This document shows, in pieces, positions 11,001 to 24,552 of a DNA stretch of 64,000 bases. The notes beneath the pieces are model-generated. The model ran no database searches and was not told where the DNA came from. It saw only the letters and a program-made list of their open reading frames with translations. Positions within the stretch are counted from its first letter, which is position 1. Every line of letters begins with the position of its first letter. A program made the position numbers and the translations under genes. This stretch comes from Liolophura sinensis (Eukaryota; Mollusca; Polyplacophora; Chitonida; Chitonidae): the NCBI RefSeq assembly GCF_032854445.1, contig NC_088307.1:12152001-12216000 (forward strand). Direction: 5' to 3'.

Positions 11001-13399
11001 AGTGTTCAGATTTAAATGTTGGGCACAAGAAAGGTTTAACTTTGACTGGCCATTATTCTGTAGTGTTCAGATATAAATGTTGGGCACAAGAACGGTTTAA
11101 GTTTGACTGGCCATTATTCTGTAGTGTTCAGATATAAATGTTGGGCACAAGAAAGGTTTAACTTTGACTGGACATTATTCTGTAGTGTTCAGATTTAAAT
11201 GTTAGGCTGATTTTTACGAAGTTTTGTTGCTGACTCAAGCCTATAGAATACAAACATAAATGGCACTAAATAAATGGTGAGATTACACACAATAATAGCT
11301 TAAAGCCAGACAATGTATTAATACAGATGACGACACAGACACAGAATTCAAGAATTGACATACCGAGTAAAACAAAGCACGAGGATGACACCGAGGATGA
11401 GAACGGCTCCTCCCAGGCAACCTGCCACTGCACTAATGACTGAGCCTGAAGAAGATGAAGTGTCAGATTCGAAAACAATACACCACCGGAAACAAGCGCA
11501 CGCAAATTACCAAATCTGCCAAATGGCGAGGAAAATATACATCCGAGAAACAGAGAGTAGTTACAGGCCTACCCAGTCGAATCTACCTCGCCGTAACCTG
11601 CATAATGTGAAGGTTTCTCCACCTAACCACAATTGAATCGAGCTGTCAACCTTTTAGTTCTTTCCTCTGAAACGTTGCACTTGGTGTGTAGGTGTGCTCC
11701 TAAAACTGTCACATGGTACTCAAATATTGCCGTGTCACCATATATAGTATATAGGTTCTGCTTGTGACACGTCACGCTTTATGCGTTTTTATTTATTTTC
11801 TTGATTTACTCCATTTTTATATATGTATGCTGGTAAAGTTGTGACGTGATACAAGAGTATGGCAGTGTCACTATATATAGCCCAAAGTGCTTCCCCTTGA
11901 TACGTCACGCGTTTGGGCAGATGTAATACACGCGAAATGTAAAGGCCACAGAGCAGTCGAAAGTGTCTGCTTTTGACACGTCAAACCTTTTTTCTAGGTA
12001 TTCTCGTAAAGTTACGCACTGTGTTTTAGCCTTAAACTCTGACTTGCTATTTGCGGTGACTTATTTTGGAAAAGGGATTTCCCTTTAGGAGATTGGAAGC
12101 CTGCGAATGTCTGTAGTAGGATTTTTTCCAGTTTTCATGTGAAGCCGCCAGGCCAGACATTATTTTACAGAGATAAAATGCAACGCTCATTTTTAAAGAA
12201 CTTTTCAGCATATATTTTGTGCAGGATATTTCTTAAAATTTCCGGCAACGAACGCCCATACATCACTGCAGATGATGACATTTGAAACCAAATTTAGTTT
12301 GGTCGGAAATTATCAATGAAATGGGGATTGCAATTCGTCTGTCAAGTTATGAGAACAAAAAAGAACTATTAATATACTTACCATTTACATTACCTGTCCT
12401 TCCGGTTACCACCACCCATACCTCTGTCTGTCTGAATACAAAACAATAATACAGAATATTTATTTATTTATTTACTTATCTATTTGATTAGTGTTTTACG
12501 CCGTACTCAAGACTATTTCACTTACACGACGGCGGCCAGCATTATGGCGGGAGGAAACCCGGCAGAACCCAGGGGGAAGCCCACACTATCCGCAGGTTGC
12601 TGCCAGACCGTCCCACGTACGGTCGGAGTGGAAGCCAGCATGATAAAGCAGAATAAGAAAGGTCACTATCATAGTAAACTATCTCATGACTCTTTCTTAT
12701 GAACCCTACTCCCCACCGCCACCAATTATATTTCTTCTGATTATCCTTTATAGTTGCGACGAACGAGAGGTATTAGAGCACGTCATCATTGTTTCTGTTG
12801 TCGTTGTCCTTCTTGCTGTTGATGGGGAAGGTGTCCGTTGTTGTTCTTCCAGTAACGCAGTATTTTTTCTAAACGCACACGCGTCGCAGTTTGTCACAGG
12901 ATATCCGTTTTTTTATCTTGTTCAGTGACGTTTGTTGTCATACTGATCAGTAAGACAAGATCGAAATGCTTTAGTCATCGCTGAATAAAGTTTACTAAGC
13001 ATCTCAAGTACATGTACAAATTTTACTGAGAAGGCCAACGTTTTGAATAGTTGAAGCGATCGGTAAAGTCGCTGACAAAGGCCGAATAGAAAATTGTGTC
13101 TATTTCTCAGCACCGTGCTATTTCTGCACCATCTGGAAATATGCAGAGTATATTTTCATCCAAACAATTCATCGTTAGATTACGGGAGAGAAATAACACA
13201 TTCGTAAATGTGATATACCGGAAATGTAAATTTTTTTGATCGGAGTTTTAGGTTCTACTAGAGAACATTGCACTTATACGATGGCGGCTGGTATTATGGT
13301 GAGAGCCCGTTCGAAACCTGGTGGGGTGGAAACGAGAAACTAGATAGCTTTAATTAATGTTTCAATGACTAATAAAGCTAATATATGCATATAATATAC

Positions 13400-13496
<97 letters not shown>

Positions 13497-16400
13497 CTAA
13501 AAAATTATTTATTATTTTATAATTATTTGATTATTTTTTGACGCCATACTAAGGAATTTTTCCCTACTTGTACGACAGCAGTCAGTTCTTACGAGTGTAA
13601 TTTTTAGAGTAACTAAACATGGAACCTATGGTGAGCTACTGGCGAACTCTCCTCGTTGCAAAGCATTGTTGCAAATAGGTCAAACGGATGTTGCACACAT
13701 TGACTACAAGTGTTCAATATATCTGTGACGTCATGACGTCACAAATGCGTTCAGCGGGAATGGAATGAAAAGGTAGGTTGTGACGAGAAAGGGCAATGGG
13801 ACATTAAATGCATTGGATCCATTCATTGCATCCATTTGCTAGATGAGTGCATGTAATGCCAAATACGATTTCTATAACTGGAACCAACAAAACCATGTCT
13901 GACTTAAGACAAAATCTGAAAAATAATTCTGTAGAATATTGTTGGGCCACGGCAATTAGAATAGTTCAGATTTGCGAGTTAGAACTCTTTCATCGTTGAA
14001 GGTAGAAAAAAGTCCAAATGTATCATGTGAACGGTCTAAAATGTTAGGCAACCTTTTTGATCCCCTTCACTGTAACACGGGCATCTGAAAAAAGTGTCAT
14101 AAAATAATTTAGAGTAGACTAATGATAGAAAAAGTTGAGAGGCTGAATGTTTGTAAAGGTGAGCGAGGTGATCGGTAAGTCAGTTTCAACAAAGGTTGCC
14201 TTACATTTTCACCTGTCACATAACACAGCAGGACTGTTTTTACCTTTGACGACAAAAGATTTCCAACTCGAAACCCCTATTCTTTTATCGCTGAAGGTAA
14301 AAAATGTCATACTGTGATGTGTTAGAATGAATGATTAAGGCTTTTCTCCACAATGGCAATTATTCAGACCTATCGTGGCGAGTGACGTGTTAGAAACTAT
14401 TTTTATTATACTGATGATACCACGGGCGCCTGGGTGAAAATATGACAGACGTTAACAAGAGTAGACGGTAGATGGAGAAAATTAAGAAACTCGGCGGCTG
14501 TGAGGTCCCCGTACTGGAAGGAGGTATCATTTGCCCCTCCATAACCCAGTAAGAAATGTGATCGGTAAATTAATCTCAAAACAGTTGTCTGGCGTTTCTG
14601 ACAAGTCACATAATACAGTGCGAGTGTTTTTACCTTCAAAAAATATTCACAGCGTTTTTGAAAATGTCTCGTGATATTCAAGTCATTGCCTGTCGTCCAG
14701 TCGCTGCCTTGTCCATTGAAGTTATAGCATTCCACTTACTAATTTATTACCGTAGAACTATAGCTGTGTCGCACACTAAAAAAATAAGCTGTTAAAATTA
14801 ACAGGAAGCCTGTGGTGGGAGTGATGCTAGAATGTATCACACATATTCTACTAACCCAAGATAAAGATTATATTAGAACAGAATATTATGTTGAGTCTGA
14901 CAGAATGATGTCTTACAATAACAAAGTACGTTCTAGCATCACTCGGATTAAAATCCGTTAAAATTAACAGATTAATTTTTTTAGCAAAACGCTGTGTTAG
15001 GTTAAAACGAAACATCAGAAAAATATTTCCAGGGGTGTCAGAAAATATCTTGTGAGACTGAAATCATACAACGAGTGATCTAGTCACTGACTTTTTTTTT
15101 TTTTTTTGAAGTTAGAACCTTTCCACTTATCCTGACTTTGGAACGACACTTAACAGTTGTTTTGAAAATATCTCGTGGAATTGAAATAAATAGCCAGTCG
15201 TCAAGTCCCTGATTTGTCTTTGAAACTGGAGTCTTTCCACTTACCCTGACTTTGGGACGACGCCTTTGTCACGTGCCACAACGGTAAATCTGTATATGAC
15301 CTCTTCTCCATCCAGAGCGTAACTTAGTGTTATTTCTCCTGTGTTCAGGTGGAGTCCAAAGATGGATTTGGTCTGAAAAATGTAACTGAACTGTGATCGT
15401 CCGAAAGTATGCATTCATTCATTTATTTGATTAATTAATTGGTGTTCGACATTTAGGCGAAGAATACCTAAACATGGTGTTAAACACCGATCAGATCCTT
15501 TCAGATGTTCCAGATAATCAGATGTTGTATATTCAGTGGTGTTTTATATCGTATTCTTGAAAAGTTCAATTGTCGTTAGGCTCATCGGTAAATTAATAAA
15601 CCCTTCGAAGCATATGATGGTTGATTTATTAATTTTACTGTACAAAGAAATTTTTCATTTAAATGACCACGGACGGGTTTATGGTTTGGTAAAGCTTGAG
15701 TGTCAGGAGTAACAGGTCTATCTCTTGTACGATACCTGGCAAACCGCTTTAATATCAGTAGATCGACCATATACCTATACCGGAGTGCATTATCAGGTAT
15801 ACAGGCGACAAGTGATATTATGAGCATACTTGGCGCATAGCTGCATTCGAACGCTTGACCTCATAGGTCAAAGGTCTAGGGTTAGGGTTAGTTGTAGTGA
15901 GCAGCCCTTTTAAAAGATCAATCCCGAGTGAAAATGCTCTTGGAAATGGAAATGAGTGTATTTGGCCCTCACCCTGTCGTTGGTATCCTTAGCAAATGAG
16001 TACTCTATCTTTCCGTTGTCGTCAGGGTCAGGGTCCTCGGCTCGTACTGTTAGCAGAACCCTCCCGTCTACCGGGGTGCTAACATTCACATCGACAACGT
16101 ACGCGTCTAGGAGAAGAAAAAGTGTATTTACTTTATTGGTGTTTTACGCTGTACTCAAGAATATTTTAACTAATACGACGGCAGCCAGCATTATGGTGGG
16201 AGGAAACCGGGCAGAGCCCAAGGGAAACCCATGACCATACGCAAGTTGATGGTAGACCTTCCCACTTACGGCCGGAGAGGAAGTTAGCATGTGCTGGACT
16301 TGAATTCACAGCGACCGCATTGATGAGCGGCCTGGGTCATTGCGCTGTGCTGGCGTGCTAATCCCCTTGGCCACGGAGGACTTTGGGAACAGAAGGTAGA

Positions 16401-19400
16401 TACATACATGTACCTAAATTTAAAAACATGAAGTCAATAAGATCCATATTGCATTTGAATGAACGAAAAAATTAACAAAAATATGGGAAAGGTATATTCC
16501 GATACAGTTTTTGTACTCATGCTTATTTCGTACTTAGTATTGTCTGTTCTTTAAATAAAATATACACGTATGGACTTTTAGAGTCGATGCATGCTCTCCC
16601 TGAGCTGAAGGTAGAGTTATGCCCGTTGTTGAAGATAGAGCTGAATAACAGCCTTGAGTATTTCATAATCTGTATTGATCGAATAAAACACATTAACTGT
16701 TTAAGTAAAAAAAAAGATAACAAATGTTATAGTCTTAGTTATTTCGAAGGAGAAGTGGAAACCAACCCTGACCGCCACATCCATTTTTTCTGACGTCATT
16801 GGTGACTCTGCAAATCAACTTCAATCAAGAATTCTCACGAGGCCATGGTATGCGCCATAGAGGCACAGAAAACATTACTTATTTATTTATCTATTTATTT
16901 TTTTAAGTAGTGTTTTCCGCCGTACTCAAGAATATTTCATTTATACGACGGCGGCCAGCGTTATGGAGGCAGGAAAGCAGGCTGGGCCCGGGGGAAACTC
17001 ACAACCATACACAGGTTGCTGCCAGACCTTTCCACGTACGGCCAGAGAAGAGGTTAGAAAACACTATGTCGCCTCATACATACCACATTTAAAAGGCAAA
17101 ACAGGGATCGTGTGACCTCAGCGGAAACAGCTGCGTTCTCGGGTGATAGAAATAACTGAAGCCTAATTGGTAAAAACTGATAAATTGGTGGCGCCTTCCA
17201 TTCACACAACGTGCACAATTTTACTTACTTTGAACTGCGATATCACGATTATGTAACAAAACTAAAACAAAAAGGTTTAGTTTCTAAACTGTAACGGAGA
17301 TTCTTTATCCGTACATACACACATTTAGTGGAATGTTGTCTTTTATCTTTAAGAAACGTTCGTCAACACAGGGAAAATGAAATTGCCAACTTTCAACAGT
17401 CAGAACAGCACGTGTTCTTTTTTCCGTTCATATTCTACTAACAGTGCTACTGGTTTTTTTTTCTTTTTTTTTTTCTCTTTTTTCTTTAGGACTTGAAACG
17501 AAATGAAAGAGAAGTTCTCATTGGCTAAAATTCTTTCCGAGGTCGCTATCGGGTATTATCAGGCCCAGGCTGGTAATGTCACCAAACTAAACCATGGGAC
17601 ATAATGTACAAAGAACCATACCGTTATGTGCCATTGAAAAAAGATAGAAGTGCATAGAAGAGTGGTGAGGATCGTGAAGATACACCATTACCATACACTA
17701 TATGCAAGTTCGTCTCATTAAGTGGATTTTCAACATTTTGCAACTTTTAATCAAAACCTAAAAATGATGCAAAAATTAAGTGAAAGAGCGTGATGTGTTT
17801 CTTTTTTTTTTTTTTCTTTTTTTTTATTTTAATGTTTTGTCGATGTTTCCTTTCAAAACAAAAGTGTACTTGACAAATATTTTTGTATGGTGGGTATTTC
17901 GGACCAACACAGGGGAAAAGCTCTGAAGTGTGACCCATCCCATGAAGACCCACGATCTACCTCTCTTGAAGCGGAAGCGCTACCAACTGAGCCATCGGAG
18001 CCGGTGGACCAAGAGGGACTAGATTCCATTTTAGTAGTATATGATGGAAACAAAATAACTCACCTTTCTGAAATGTTGGACTGTGAATGTTTGTATCGTT
18101 GTACTTCAGCTGGATAATTATCATAATACTCGACCTGTTTACTAGAACAGGACCCACAGCACTGACAAACTAACTGAAAATAAAAAAACCCCAAAATATT
18201 ACGTTTTATCTGAAATACAGGTAGGCTTTTTTACTGTATATGTAGGCCTATATTTAGTACGGAAACTATATTACGTAACAACGGCACAACGTCGAGGCCG
18301 CGAGCAGCAGGGGACTTAAATCGCGCGTACAGGGTTTACTCGCGCTTTTAATTTAACACAAAACTCCGCTTTATGGAGACATAAAATCACATTTATGTTT
18401 TCATGATTTATTCATAATCCAAGTAAGTCATGTTATGTTATGTGGTCTAAGACAGGGTCCTTCTAACTTCAGGTTATTATCAGACATACCACATAGATTA
18501 TTTTCCACCTGATCTTCATTTCCCTAGACACACCAAAGATTTTGGCAGCACTTTGGCGCCATGGATTCGCCCAACCACACCTAATGACTCCTCGTCATTA
18601 AACCCCAAGTATGCATACGTTTAGCACACCGTACTCAACAAAGGCAAAGTTTCGAGTTTCGATTTTACTCGCGCGCAGGGGTTACTCGCGTGGACAGGTG
18701 CTACTGGAAAGAAGCCATAAACGACAATGTTAACGTTTAGCGCTGTAGCTCAGGACCCAACCATTCCGGGGCCAATAGGCTTTGGTGCATACCTGGCCCA
18801 GCCTGTGAAGAAGCTATAAAAATCTTGACATAGCTTGACCGTCAAAATCTGGACCTTTCTATGCAGGCAAGCTGGGATGGGTGCATAGCAACGCCAAGGT
18901 GACGTCACTCGCAGCCTCATTAAGTTGTAATGAATCTGTCCGTATAGGGGTTACTCGAGCGTACAGGGGTTAATCGCGCGGACAGGGGTTACTCCGCGGT
19001 ACAGCGGTTACTCGCGCGAACAGGGGTTACTCGCGTTACTTTTAATTTAAAACAAAATGCCGCTGTATGGCGACTGAAAGCACCGTCTGTGATTTGATGA
19101 TATGTCCATAATTCAAGTAGCCCATGCAGTTTGTTATGTTGTCCAAGACAGGTTTTACTGTAACTCTGGTTATTATCAGGCAATATTACGTAAATTAGTT
19201 TGCAATTATTGCTCATTTCCCTGAACATTCTCATATTTTCTTCACTCGTCGTCTGCAACTCTCAAAAAATAATCTGTTAATTTCAACAGGAAGCCTATTA
19301 TCTGAGTGATGCCAGAAAGTATTGTGTTATTATAACATAATATTCTGTCATTTCAACATAATATTCTGTTAGTCTAGCAACAACCTTATATTGAATTAAT

Positions 19401-22400
19401 GAACAGGTTGTGCTATAATTAATTGAATGATCTGCTGGAACAAAAGAATACATTCTAGCATCACACAAACAAATGAATTCCTGTTGTGTTTAACAGATTA
19501 TTATTATTATTATTTATTTATTTTGAGAGTAGCCAGTGCTGCGAGCAAGTAAAGTGCCCCTTTAGAGAAGCTTACAGTAACAATATGGTCCTTTCCATTT
19601 TCGAATTTCTCAGAACACGATGTATCACAGGCTTTTAGCGTCCGTAGCTGCCCTGTGGTCTCGTTGACCTCGAAGTATTCATTCCACGGTGGGACGATAA
19701 AAGCTTTGTATTTTATCTGGTCATTAGGCGGAGCATCTGCATCAGTGGCTGTAGGTAAGCGAACCGTTTCTCCTGCATTAAAATTCTGTGAAGACAATAT
19801 TTCTTTTCTTGTGAGTCCTCGACTTGTATACAACATATATGTCATATACATTTACGTTAATGTAAACAGATAAGCGTATTTAAAAACATTGTATGAAACA
19901 TGTACACACAAATGTTGGCTAAAGTGAGGGATATCTATATAGGTTTCCTGGTGCTTATATATCTGACAACTAATTTCCTTATCGCTGTTGTAACTCAAAG
20001 CCGTTGTTGTTTAATACAATATGTATCAATGTAGGCAGTATGCTTGTAAGAGGGACATTTTCTACATTATATGGCGTAAAATATTCGTAGATATGTTATT
20101 TATTTATTTATTTCATTTGTCTTTTACGATTTACTCAAGAACATTTCACTTAAGCGAAGGCGGCCAGCATTATGTTGGGAGTTTATATATAGGATAGCCC
20201 GGCATTGAACTCACAGTGTCTCGCATTGGCGATTTTCGCCTAGAGTATTTCACTTATACGACAGGGATTAGCAGTATGGTGAGATGAAGCTAGGCAGAGG
20301 CAGGAGGAAACCCACAACCGCAGTTTGTCAGACCTTTCCACGGAGAGGAAGCCAGCATGCGTCACGGGATATGGGAAAAAGTCAACTATTTACTGTCCAA
20401 GTGCATTAAAACTTTAATTGTTAGTTTTTCAACGTTTCGTTGTACGGTGATATTAAGCCATGAGAAAAACATGAAATATCACATGTAAATGCAGTATTGT
20501 GTAAATACAGAGTAAACAACCTTATTGTTGGCCTAAATACAGATTGGCAGTAGCTTAACTTTCGTGACCATGGTGTTGTTATCTATTATAATTATGAAAG
20601 TGTACATCCACACAATTAGAAACTAATATATCTAAAATAAATATAAAAGAAAAACAAAGCTCTTATACACTATTATTTGAAAAATTTAAAAATACTTTCA
20701 AACCGCTGTAAACAAAAAAATAAAATATTTTTGAGTATTATACATAGAAAAATTGTACATCGTTTCAATAAATAATAAATATGATATTAAAACAGATGAT
20801 AAATCAGACGATTTTATCCATTATAAGATAGAAAACGTTGCAAACTGAAATAAATCATAAATCAGAAACTTCTCATCCACAATAGTTATGTACATTCAAA
20901 CGTTGCCAACTAACGTTGTTATCAATTATAAATAACTCCAGAACATGAGCACGTACGTCCAAACGTTACAAATTAATCAATCAAAGCTTCTTATCCATTA
21001 TAGTTAGACAAATCCAAAAGTTGCAAACAAATGAATGAAAAAATTGTTACCCACCTAAAACCCTTTTAGCATGAATGGTGAGACTAAGCCAAACACGCCT
21101 AGGTATGCCCCACGCGGTCGTTTGTATCCACCATACCGGTGGTGATGTAAAGCGAATGTTGCAAAAAAACGCATAAACTACCAGAGAGTGGGTTACAGAG
21201 TGCAGGACATTTACCTGTGTCAGTGTAATGGTGGCACTTTTTTCGCTGAACTTTGGGTCATTGTCGTTGACGTCCAACACAATAACCTCAATCAGTGCTG
21301 ATGACGTAGTGTTGTCGTCACCAGCACACGGCCGTCACGGTCAGGTTGAACCGTGACGTCACTTCTCTATCTAATTGTTTGGCGACCGAAATTTGCCCAC
21401 TGTGTTCATCTATTCGAAAACTACCTAAAATGAGGAAAGAACAGAAAGGAAAATTAAAATACTTTAAAAAAAAAAAACCAAGACATAAAACTTAAATCTC
21501 CTGGAGCAAAAAATCCTTTTACACCTAAATGATTTTCACACAGTTACTTTTTCATCATGCATGTAGGAGAATTTTTTCTTTACATCATCATATAACAATC
21601 TTATTGTGAGGTGGTATTTGTTTATTTATTTATTTTTTTTTTTGGATCCCTGTAACTGAGGGCCTTTCTCACAAATGACAGGCTGCTGTATAACTTATCT
21701 ACATTTGGACTGTTACATTGTTGTGACGAAAATAAATATTCAAAGCGATATCTGCAAAGGACTAGAACCCAGGGGTTTAAAAGGGTCCTGGTTATTGTGC
21801 AGTGCAATTGCAGGGTTATACGGTATTATCGGCATGAATGTGGCTCAAGTGATCTAACGATCCCCTGAGCAGTACTGAGCCGGCACTAACCAGTGGTATT
21901 TAAACAGTACAGGTCCAAAGGATCTGTGACTATCGGCTGCCAAACACTAGATTTAAACCATGCCGTTGTTAGATTTTTGGGACCTACTGTTATGTGAACA
22001 ACTGCCGTTAGCTTCTAAATTTAGCTTGCCACTGTTTACATATGCTGAGTTCAGGGCCTGCTGTCTGCCTCTGCCTTAGAATGTTCCAGAATACGCTCAG
22101 TTCGGGGCCTGTTTGTTTACAACAAGTGTTCAAGAATTTTCTTATTCTAGAAAATTCCACCAGTCTATATAAAACCTACGAAAGCAGGTCAAATGAGGAG
22201 AAAGGAGAGTTATTGAGAGTTTTGGATGCTTTCGCTGTGTGTTACTTTAGTAGGCCTTTTGTGCTGAATTTTGGTGTCTTTATAGCCTCTGGCTTTGTTT
22301 ATATCATATCTCCACCGAGCACTTGTTCAGTCTGAACTTGTATATTTAATTTGTGCTCACAGTGCTTATTAGCACACGGACACTGTCTGTGAATTTGTGT

Positions 22401-24500
22401 GTATATTTCGTCATACACTCAGTTATACTGTGGATTTTACCTCTTGTGAATATTGGTTCTATGCATTTGTGCCTTTGTAGTTTTCAGCATTGTGGAGTAT
22501 ATGTGTCCATTCGGACTTGACACCGTTGTACATGTAAATCCTTTAGTAGTTGTATAAGTCTTGTCATCTGTTCTTGTTAAACTTGCTACTAAATTGTAGA
22601 AAAATAAAATCTGCTGGTTTTGGTTACTTTTTTGTGCGGCTAAACTGTCGTGTATTTCGAACAAGCCATCTCTTTATAATACAGACAGTTTGGGTCGTAA
22701 CACCTACATTCATGGTGTAAAGATGAGTGTGCTGTAACGTGGTGGGAAAAATTAATTTTAATACTGAACGTAATTTCGGTAAATCGGAGCTGTGCAGTGG
22801 TATGGTTTTAACAATGTTTTCTCTCGAAGAAAGAAATTGTCACATTTCCCAAAAGAAAAAATTGAGTCGGCCGGATCTAAGTGTCTCCATCACATGTTTT
22901 TTTTCTAAATCAGGGCCTCGCTGAATCACTGGAAAGGCGATCATTTTGTATCATGTATCTATTTTTATTTAAAAAAAAAAAACATAATTTGACCGGTATT
23001 TGGTAAACTAAGTATTGGACCTCACAATAATGATTTAGGCCTGTTTACATACCCAAATAAAACCAGTATGGAGACGCCAAAGTACTTTCTGAAACTGGAA
23101 CTATGGAACTATACTCGGTAAATCGATGACAAGTTTCATCGACACAGAAATGCCCTCATATGATTCCCCAAAAGAAGAAAATCTGTCAGTCAATCGTTCG
23201 ATCGGTTAGGCTGATGATGGGCAGGTCGGTTGGTTAAATTCCTGATCTATTTGTCCTTTGACGGAAAGACCTGGATATAACAAGACACGAAACCACATTT
23301 GGTTGACATTATGGGTCTAGTACGGGCCAAATTGGCCTTGTTCTCTCTTTCTACCTACGACAAACGGGTCTTTCAGCAACCTGTGCATGGTCGTGGGTTT
23401 CCCCTGGGCTCTACCCGTTTTCCTCTCACCATAATGTTAGCCGCCATTGTGTAAGTGAAATAATCTTTAGTACAGCGTAAAACACCAATCAATAAACAAA
23501 TAATCCTACGACAAGCGTCCATATAAGTTGCGCTATTTGTTTACCGGTCGGTCGGATGGTCAGTTTTAAACATTCAATTTTTATCCCTGGCCCTTTCTGA
23601 GATTAAGCCGATACGATATCCTATACTGGTTATCTAACCAGTCTTTCATCTAGTCAATGGTTATATTTACCTGAATCGGGGTTCTGCTCCAAGGAATATG
23701 TGGTGCCGTTTTCGCCGCTCCTGGGGTCGGTTGCATTAACCTCCGTAATCTCAAACCCCAGGGCTGCGTTTTCCGGCAATGATACGTAGTACTGTGGTCC
23801 CGACAAAAACTTAAGTGAATCTGTAAAATACATAATAGGTGTGAAAACCCAGATGCGAAACAGTATATAGCAAGTGCACTTCCGGAGTGAGGAGTAAAAC
23901 TCCAGTCAAATAAATAAATATGATAACTCTAATTTTGAAATAGTCCATCGTTTAAGGTCCACACATCGAATCGTGTTTGTACATGCGTTGTGTAAGATCG
24001 TGACATTTTAACCGAGGGATTGGTTCAATTAAATTGATGTTTTCTAGAATAACGTCACATGTTCATTTCTGAAAATTAGATGTAGCTGTATCTCAGGCAT
24101 TTGTGGAATGTAAATTTTGCTAAATTTTAGGGAGAATCAGAACGATGACGTCATCATTCATTGTCATCAGCCAATGATGTCAGAAAAAAAGAACAAATTA
24201 AAACTTTCTCAACTATCATGACTATGGAAGACAGATGCAGCAGTTCCCGTTTTGGAGCCGCGTCTTTCACTTTCCGAGGATCGAGGGTGCAAGAGGTAGA
24301 GATTAACGATAACTGCATGTGTAAAAGTGGAGCAGTTTTTCCCAATCTTCACATGTGGGTTTTATGGGGGGAGGGATAAAGGAGAAGAAAACATAAAAAT
24401 GATTCTAAAATCAGATGAAGGCGCATGAAAACCTAATTCCTAACGTGGTCTTATATGTTGAAAATGGTTTTGTATGATGGGTATTTAGAACCATCTCTTC

Positions 24501-24552
<52 letters not shown>

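Noticed and set aside
11266-11505. 79-codon minus-strand frame over the transmembrane exon
   Set aside because: A different frame from the one that splices in phase; the hydrophobic part is a shadow and runs through both splice sites.
14406-14735. 109-codon minus-strand frame
   Set aside because: It lies in dispersed repeat R1; other copies of the repeat do not keep the frame.
15876-15893. Telomere-like TTAGGG repeats
   Set aside because: Only two units (GGGTTAGGGTTAG), not an interstitial telomere.
21290-21330. A 32-base intron to explain the cadherin frameshift
   Set aside because: It has GT and AG ends but is far shorter than a spliceable animal intron and has no branch-site room.
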